Shown: positions 6,629 through 9,165 of the stretch, piece after piece
How positions within the stretch are numbered: position 1 is the stretch's first letter
How the letters are laid out: each line of letters starts with the position of its first letter
NCBI GenBank assembly: GCA_003553895.1
Contig: PWFM01000145.1
Coordinates: 1 to 9,165, forward strand
Reading direction: 5' to 3'
DNA length: 9,165 nt
Source: Syntrophomonadaceae bacterium
GTDB lineage: Bacteria > Bacillota > Dethiobacteria > DTU022
Notes under the pieces: generated by a model
The model's database searches: none
Told to the model about the DNA's origin: nothing
Seen by the model: the letters and a program-made list of their open reading frames with translations, nothing else
Program-made: the position numbers and the translations under genes

Positions 6629-6979
6629 TTATCTTGCTTCCTGCAGCAGAGCGGACTTTCGGGCGCCCAAAAATAGTTCGAGCCAGTCACCGTTGCTCCG
6701 GTAAAGAGCCAGCAAAATATATACTGATGCGGTTAAAAAGCCAAATACCATCATCAGGATGATCCAGATTACAGCTGACGCGGTGCTTTTTTCACGAAAG
6801 GCGATCCACATCGAAAATAAAATGAAGCCCACATATAGATCGACGACTGACACAATGCCCCAGGGGTTGTTCAACAGCCTGGCGCCGTCTTCGCTGAAGC
6901 TGCCGTTTACAAAGCCGTTTGTAAGGACGGCTATCATGGCCAGCAGTCCCAGCCAGGCGATTACCTTTGCGGTTTGCAA
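6629..6979 (-). CDS. DUF1475-like small membrane protein
   Basis: A 116-residue protein with three hydrophobic helices (about 5-22, 43-60, 68-92). NPWGIVSVVDLYVGF followed by W-I-AFREKS and a second helix ending in SVYILLAL matches the core of DUF1475 (PW..ADL.D.Y.GF...W..yKE pattern), a family of unknown function. The start is TTG at 6979, with AAGGAG 10 bases and GAGAGG 7 bases upstream. It is the first gene of an operon with the DUF3159-like gene, behind a well-formed promoter. Confidence 0.78.
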   Translation of the reverse strand: MQTAKVIAWLGLLAMIAVLTNGFVNGSFSEDGARLLNNPWGIVSVVDLYVGFILFSMWIAFREKSTASAVIWIILMMVFGFLTASVYILLALYRSNGDWLELFLGARKSALLQEAR

Positions 6980-7029
6980 TTTGTTTCCTCTCCTTATAGT
7001 CAGTTAAGTGGCATGACGGTTATGGAGTA

Positions 7030-7058
7030 ATATTAGCAAAAATATTTCTGCCGGTCAA
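7030..7058 (-). promoter_or_regulatory. Sigma-A promoter of the DUF1475-DUF3159 operon
   Basis: On the minus strand TTGACC (7058-7053), a spacer of exactly 17 bases ending in TGC, and TAATAT (7035-7030). The leader would be about 45 bases. This is the best promoter in the window. Confidence 0.7.
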
Positions 7059-7118
7059 AGAAAAAACGGTTGTGCTGTAACCGTCAGGCCCAGTGTTTAG
7101 CCGATTTTAGCTGGCGAC

Positions 7119-7381
7119 TTGATTATACTGAAAAATTATACCTGGGTTTACAATATCGGGACCCTGATCGCAATTTTTGTCCTCAATGCCAGCATGAACT
7201 GGTTTGGTTTTTTAACGGAGCAGTTAAACCAGCACCCAGAAAAGACAAACTGGTCGCCTTTTGTTTTCGGCACCATTGCCGGTCTCGGTCCCTGGCGAGA
7301 ATATTTTACGGCGAAAGGGGATATATTGTCCTGAGCCTGGTAGCCAAGAGCGTCCTGGCCTGGCTGGTTTTGCCGGTGTAA
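7119..7381 (+). pseudogene. Heliorhodopsin remnant (truncated, deleted, frameshifted)
   Basis: Heliorhodopsins are seven-helix retinal proteins with inverted topology. Two pieces match them. In the first frame (homology from about 7146), YNIGTLIAIFVLNASMNWFG, then a TEQLNQ..EKTNW loop and SPFVFGTIAGLGPW (to 7295), match helices D and E; in heliorhodopsin 48C12 I recall VNASMILFGWLQEK and FWFGCIAGIVPWI. After that Trp the text jumps to REYF, then shifts frame in the T tract 7304-7307 and continues as FYGERGYIVLSLVAKSVLAW to TAA at 7379. This matches 48C12 GERAYIVLSLVAKSALAW, helix G with the retinal Schiff-base lysine (here AAG 7346-7348). Missing are helices A-C, about 55-60 codons covering helix F, and one base. 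No good start or ribosome binding site exists, so this is a decayed gene. Confidence 0.85.
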
Positions 7382-7405
7382 TGCAACCTTAAGAAGGGAA
7401 AGTAA

Positions 7406-7470
7406 GCACAGACAGGAGGACCGTTTTTTTATGTTGACAGTCCTGGTTTTGGGGGACGGTTCCACTGTGT
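7406..7470. repeat. Imperfect long hairpin, REP/IS200-end-like
   Basis: CACAG (7407-7411) can pair with CTGTG (7465-7469) and ACCGT (7420-7424) with ACGGT (7456-7460), with an internal loop between. The blocks CACAG..GGACCGT and GGGGACGGTTCC..CTGTG resemble the short GGACCGTCC/CTGTG palindromes spread in many Clostridia genomes with REP-associated or IS200-type transposases. No transposase is in the window. Confidence 0.45.
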
Positions 7471-7494
7471 TTTTTGCTGTATTGATGAGTGGAA

Positions 7495-7513
7495 GGCACA
7501 GAAGAACTGTGCC
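7495..7513. repeat. Perfect 7-bp hairpin, REP-like
   Basis: GGCACAG (7495-7501), loop AAGAA, CTGTGCC (7507-7513). It shares the CACAG/CTGTG core with the neighbouring hairpin, so the two are probably parts of one repeat cluster. There is no T tract on either strand, so a terminator is less likely. Confidence 0.45.
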
Positions 7514-7539
7514 CCTGTGATATTGCCAGTCTTGCGGGT

Positions 7540-7567
7540 TTGATTTATTTGGATTTAGTGTTAGAAT
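7540..7567 (+). promoter_or_regulatory. Possible promoter of the CHAP-dockerin gene
   Basis: TTGATT (7540-7545), a 16-base spacer, TAGAAT (7562-7567). Transcription would start near 7574, about 97 bases before the ATG. Moderate matches only. The rest of 7514-7670 shows nothing else I can name. Confidence 0.35.
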
Positions 7568-7670
7568 ATAACAACAACTATTCCTTTTAACCCGGGGCGG
7601 TAGGCGCTGGTATATTGTTAGCCATTTTCTTAAGTCCATCGGAGTGCTTTTGACCTGGAAGGAACAGCTA

Positions 7671-8798
7671 ATGATCAAATTCAAAATGCTGGTTGTTATT
7701 CTAATAGCAGTCCTGGTTTTGTTCCATGCCGCCTGGGCGGCAGCTGATGAAGGTTCCCCGGTTATGACCGGGGAAGAGTTTGAAAACTGGGTTTACCTGC
7801 CTGAATACACTACCTTCAATCCATTCCCTTCCAAGGGCTCGAACTGCACCTGGTATGCGCACGGCCGGATGATGCAGCTTGGATACTGCCCCTATGCCCT
7901 TGACAGCATGCGGTTTAGTGCTTACCAGTGGGCTGATGATGCAGCAAGGGGAGCGGAGGTAATTGATGAACCCCTGGTGGGAAGCATTGCTTTTTGGGAC
8001 AGTGAAGCTTCATTTGGAGGCTCCCTGGGACATGTAGGTGTGGTTGAAAAGGTTGAAGCTGACGGTTCAATTTTGATCTCAGATTCAAGCAGCAGCAGGA
8101 GCGCTTATAACCTTTTTACAACTGCACCGGATGAGCGAGATTGGCCTACCGCTTTTATCAAAGTCCCTGAAGGCCCTCCCCGTTCCGAAATGTTTATGCC
8201 CCTTGATACAGTCCAAACCACCGCGGTTAATCTTAAATTTCGCCTTGAGGGGGTTGATGAGGATCCGGTGCTTCTGCCACGCGGCACTGAAGCACAGATT
8301 AAAGCTCATGCCAGCAATGGTATTTATGCTTCTCAGGTCAGGACCACATCCTCTTATCATCACTGGTGGTACGCGGCAGTAGAAATAGAAGGCGATTTAA
8401 AACAAGGTTGGTTGGCTGAAACCTACCTGGAATTGGTTGAAAGTGCAGATCCGGAGGCGGATAAGGACAAGCCTGAGGATGATTCAGGTAATCATCCTTC
8501 AGAGGACCATCAAAATGGTAATGATGGTCATGAAAATGGATCATATCAAAATGAGCCTGATGAAGATGTCAGGCCCGAAAAAGTGGAAACTTTTAATGAG
8601 GCGGATCCAATTCCAGGCGATGTAACCGGCGACGGTAAAGTGGATGTCCGGGACGTCACCCTGGTTATGCAGTATATATTAGGACTGGTTACGCTTACCC
8701 AGGAGCAGGCTGGAACCGCCGACTATAACGATGATGGCAGGGTCGATATCCGGGATGCTGTGTTGATTATGCAGTATGCCCTTGGATTAAATGATTAA
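7671..8798 (+). CDS. Secreted CHAP-domain cell-wall amidase/peptidase with SH3-like and dockerin domains
   Basis: A 375-residue exported protein. Residues 1-23 form a signal peptide (Lys-containing start, hydrophobic core, cleavage probably after AWA). Residues about 50-165 are a CHAP domain, with nucleophile C59 in SNCTWYAHGR and H121 in LGHVGVVEKV; such domains cut peptidoglycan amide or peptide bonds. About 172-256 looks like an SH3-type wall-binding domain (VNLKFRLE, PVLLPRGTEAQI, GWLAETYLELVE). A linker rich in Asp, Glu, Asn and His follows (258-315). Residues 316-373 are a type I dockerin with two calcium loops, DVTGDGKVDVRD and DYNDDGRVDIRD, each followed by a V/I-MQY-LGL helix. The start at 7671 follows GGAAGGA with a 7-base spacing and gives a clean signal peptide; the TTG at 7644 does not. 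It is probably monocistronic. Confidence 0.92.
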   Translation: MIKFKMLVVILIAVLVLFHAAWAAADEGSPVMTGEEFENWVYLPEYTTFNPFPSKGSNCTWYAHGRMMQLGYCPYALDSMRFSAYQWADDAARGAEVIDEPLVGSIAFWDSEASFGGSLGHVGVVEKVEADGSILISDSSSSRSAYNLFTTAPDERDWPTAFIKVPEGPPRSEMFMPLDTVQTTAVNLKFRLEGVDEDPVLLPRGTEAQIKAHASNGIYASQVRTTSSYHHWWYAAVEIEGDLKQGWLAETYLELVESADPEADKDKPEDDSGNHPSEDHQNGNDGHENGSYQNEPDEDVRPEKVETFNEADPIPGDVTGDGKVDVRDVTLVMQYILGLVTLTQEQAGTADYNDDGRVDIRDAVLIMQYALGLND

Positions 8799-8838
8799 AA
8801 GGCTGCAAGCTGGTTTAATAGATATTGTTCGAGATAAT

Positions 8839-8860
8839 AGGCCCGGATTATACCGGGCCT
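8839..8860 (+). terminator. Hairpin terminator after the CHAP-dockerin gene
   Basis: AGGCCCGG (8839-8846), loop ATTATA, CCGGGCCT (8853-8860): a perfect 8-pair stem 40 bases past the stop. The following TAATATAT is AT-rich but not a pure T tract. Confidence 0.65.
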
Positions 8861-9022
8861 TAATATATGCTTAGCTATGGGGCGGGACAACTTGCTTAAA
8901 TGTTATTGCAATTCACATGTAATGTCAACGAGCAGGTTGAGCCGAAACTTTTGTTTGACTTTAAAAGAGGAGATAATGTGGACAGGTAGAATTGAATAAT
9001 AAAAATACAATAGTAGGAAAGC

Positions 9023-9043
9023 TGTAATAATTGTGAGATTACA
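9023..9043 (+). promoter_or_regulatory. Inverted repeat before the dehydrogenase gene, possible operator
   Basis: TGTAAT (9023-9028) and ATTACA (9038-9043) form a perfect inverted repeat with a 9-base spacer, ending 14 bases before the ribosome binding site. It could bind a repressor or fold in the leader. I found no convincing promoter in 8861-9070, which is otherwise AT-rich and holds no gene. Confidence 0.25.
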
Positions 9044-9070
9044 AGAAATTTATTTTGAAGGAGGCTTGAT

Positions 9071-9165
9071 ATGTTTAAGCGGTTGGAGCAGGACGGTGGT
9101 TATGAGCAGGTCGTCTACGGCTACGATAAATTTTCTGGTTTAAAGGCAATTATTGCTTTGCACAA
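9071..9165 (+). CDS. Leucine/phenylalanine/valine dehydrogenase, N-terminal fragment
   Basis: The gene starts at ATG 9071 after an ideal AAGGAGG (9058-9064) and runs off the window end. The 31 complete codons read MFKRLEQDGGYEQVVYGYDK, then FSGLKAIIALH. This matches the N terminus of branched-chain amino acid dehydrogenases such as Bacillus leucine dehydrogenase (F..ME...YEQLVFC.D..SGLKAIIAIHDT). These cytoplasmic NAD-dependent enzymes interconvert leucine, valine or isoleucine with their 2-oxo acids. Substrate preference cannot be read from this piece. Confidence 0.85.
   Translation, partial: MFKRLEQDGGYEQVVYGYDKFSGLKAIIALH

Noticed and set aside
7070..7381. 103-residue plus-strand open frame as an independent gene
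   Set aside because: Only its last 25 residues (helix G of heliorhodopsin) are meaningful; the first part is out-of-frame reading of helix D-E sequence. Treated as part of the pseudogene.
7148..7684. 178-residue minus-strand open frame
   Set aside because: It spans the rhodopsin remnant, the hairpin repeats and the start of the CHAP gene. It has no family pattern, and its length comes from lack of stops.
8972..8995. Seven-codon frame after AGAGGAG before the dehydrogenase, possible leader peptide
   Set aside because: It has no run of leucine or valine codons and no attenuator hairpin follows; the spacing to ATG is too short.
1..9165. tRNA, rRNA, CRISPR array, riboswitch, complete insertion sequence
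   Set aside because: I looked for cloverleaf ends, regular repeats with spacers, known leader motifs and transposase motifs and saw none.

Overview
The window looks like a chromosome segment of a low-to-mid GC Gram-positive anaerobe of the Clostridia/Peptococcia kind. This rests on strong AGGAGG-type ribosome binding sites, frequent TTG starts, sigma-A-like promoters, a C_GCAxxG_C_C redox protein, a secreted CHAP-dockerin protein and a leucine-dehydrogenase-type gene. The placement is an inference; no rRNA or other decisive marker is present.

Layout. 1-291: C-terminal end of an MFS transporter (+). 393-1145: glycerophosphodiester phosphodiesterase (-), with its own promoter. 1243-2046: NagD-type HAD phosphatase (+). 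2083-2877: a two-gene minus-strand unit, a C_GCAxxG_C_C redox protein followed by a short gene interrupted by an in-frame UGA that I read as a candidate selenocysteine codon (HesB-like / CC/Se-motif type). 3044-3955: alpha/beta hydrolase (-), divergent from a plus-strand pair, a calcineurin-type metallophosphoesterase with an altered first metal motif (4123-4779) and a 344-residue protein I do not recognise (4814-5848). 5919-6979: minus-strand operon of two small membrane proteins (DUF1475-like then DUF3159-like) behind a good sigma-A promoter. 7119-7381: broken remains of a heliorhodopsin gene (+). 7406-7513: two hairpins resembling REP/IS200-type repeats. 7671-8798: secreted CHAP-SH3-dockerin protein (+) with a hairpin terminator. 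9071-end: start of a leucine/phenylalanine/valine dehydrogenase (+).

The genes are mostly short independent units, not one pathway. GDPD and the HAD phosphatase could both act on small phosphoesters, but each has its own signals. The two most notable items are not visible as normal open reading frames. One is the UGA-containing small gene downstream of the redox protein. The other is the heliorhodopsin remnant, which keeps the retinal-binding lysine motif of helix G but has lost helices A-C and about the helix F region and carries a frameshift.
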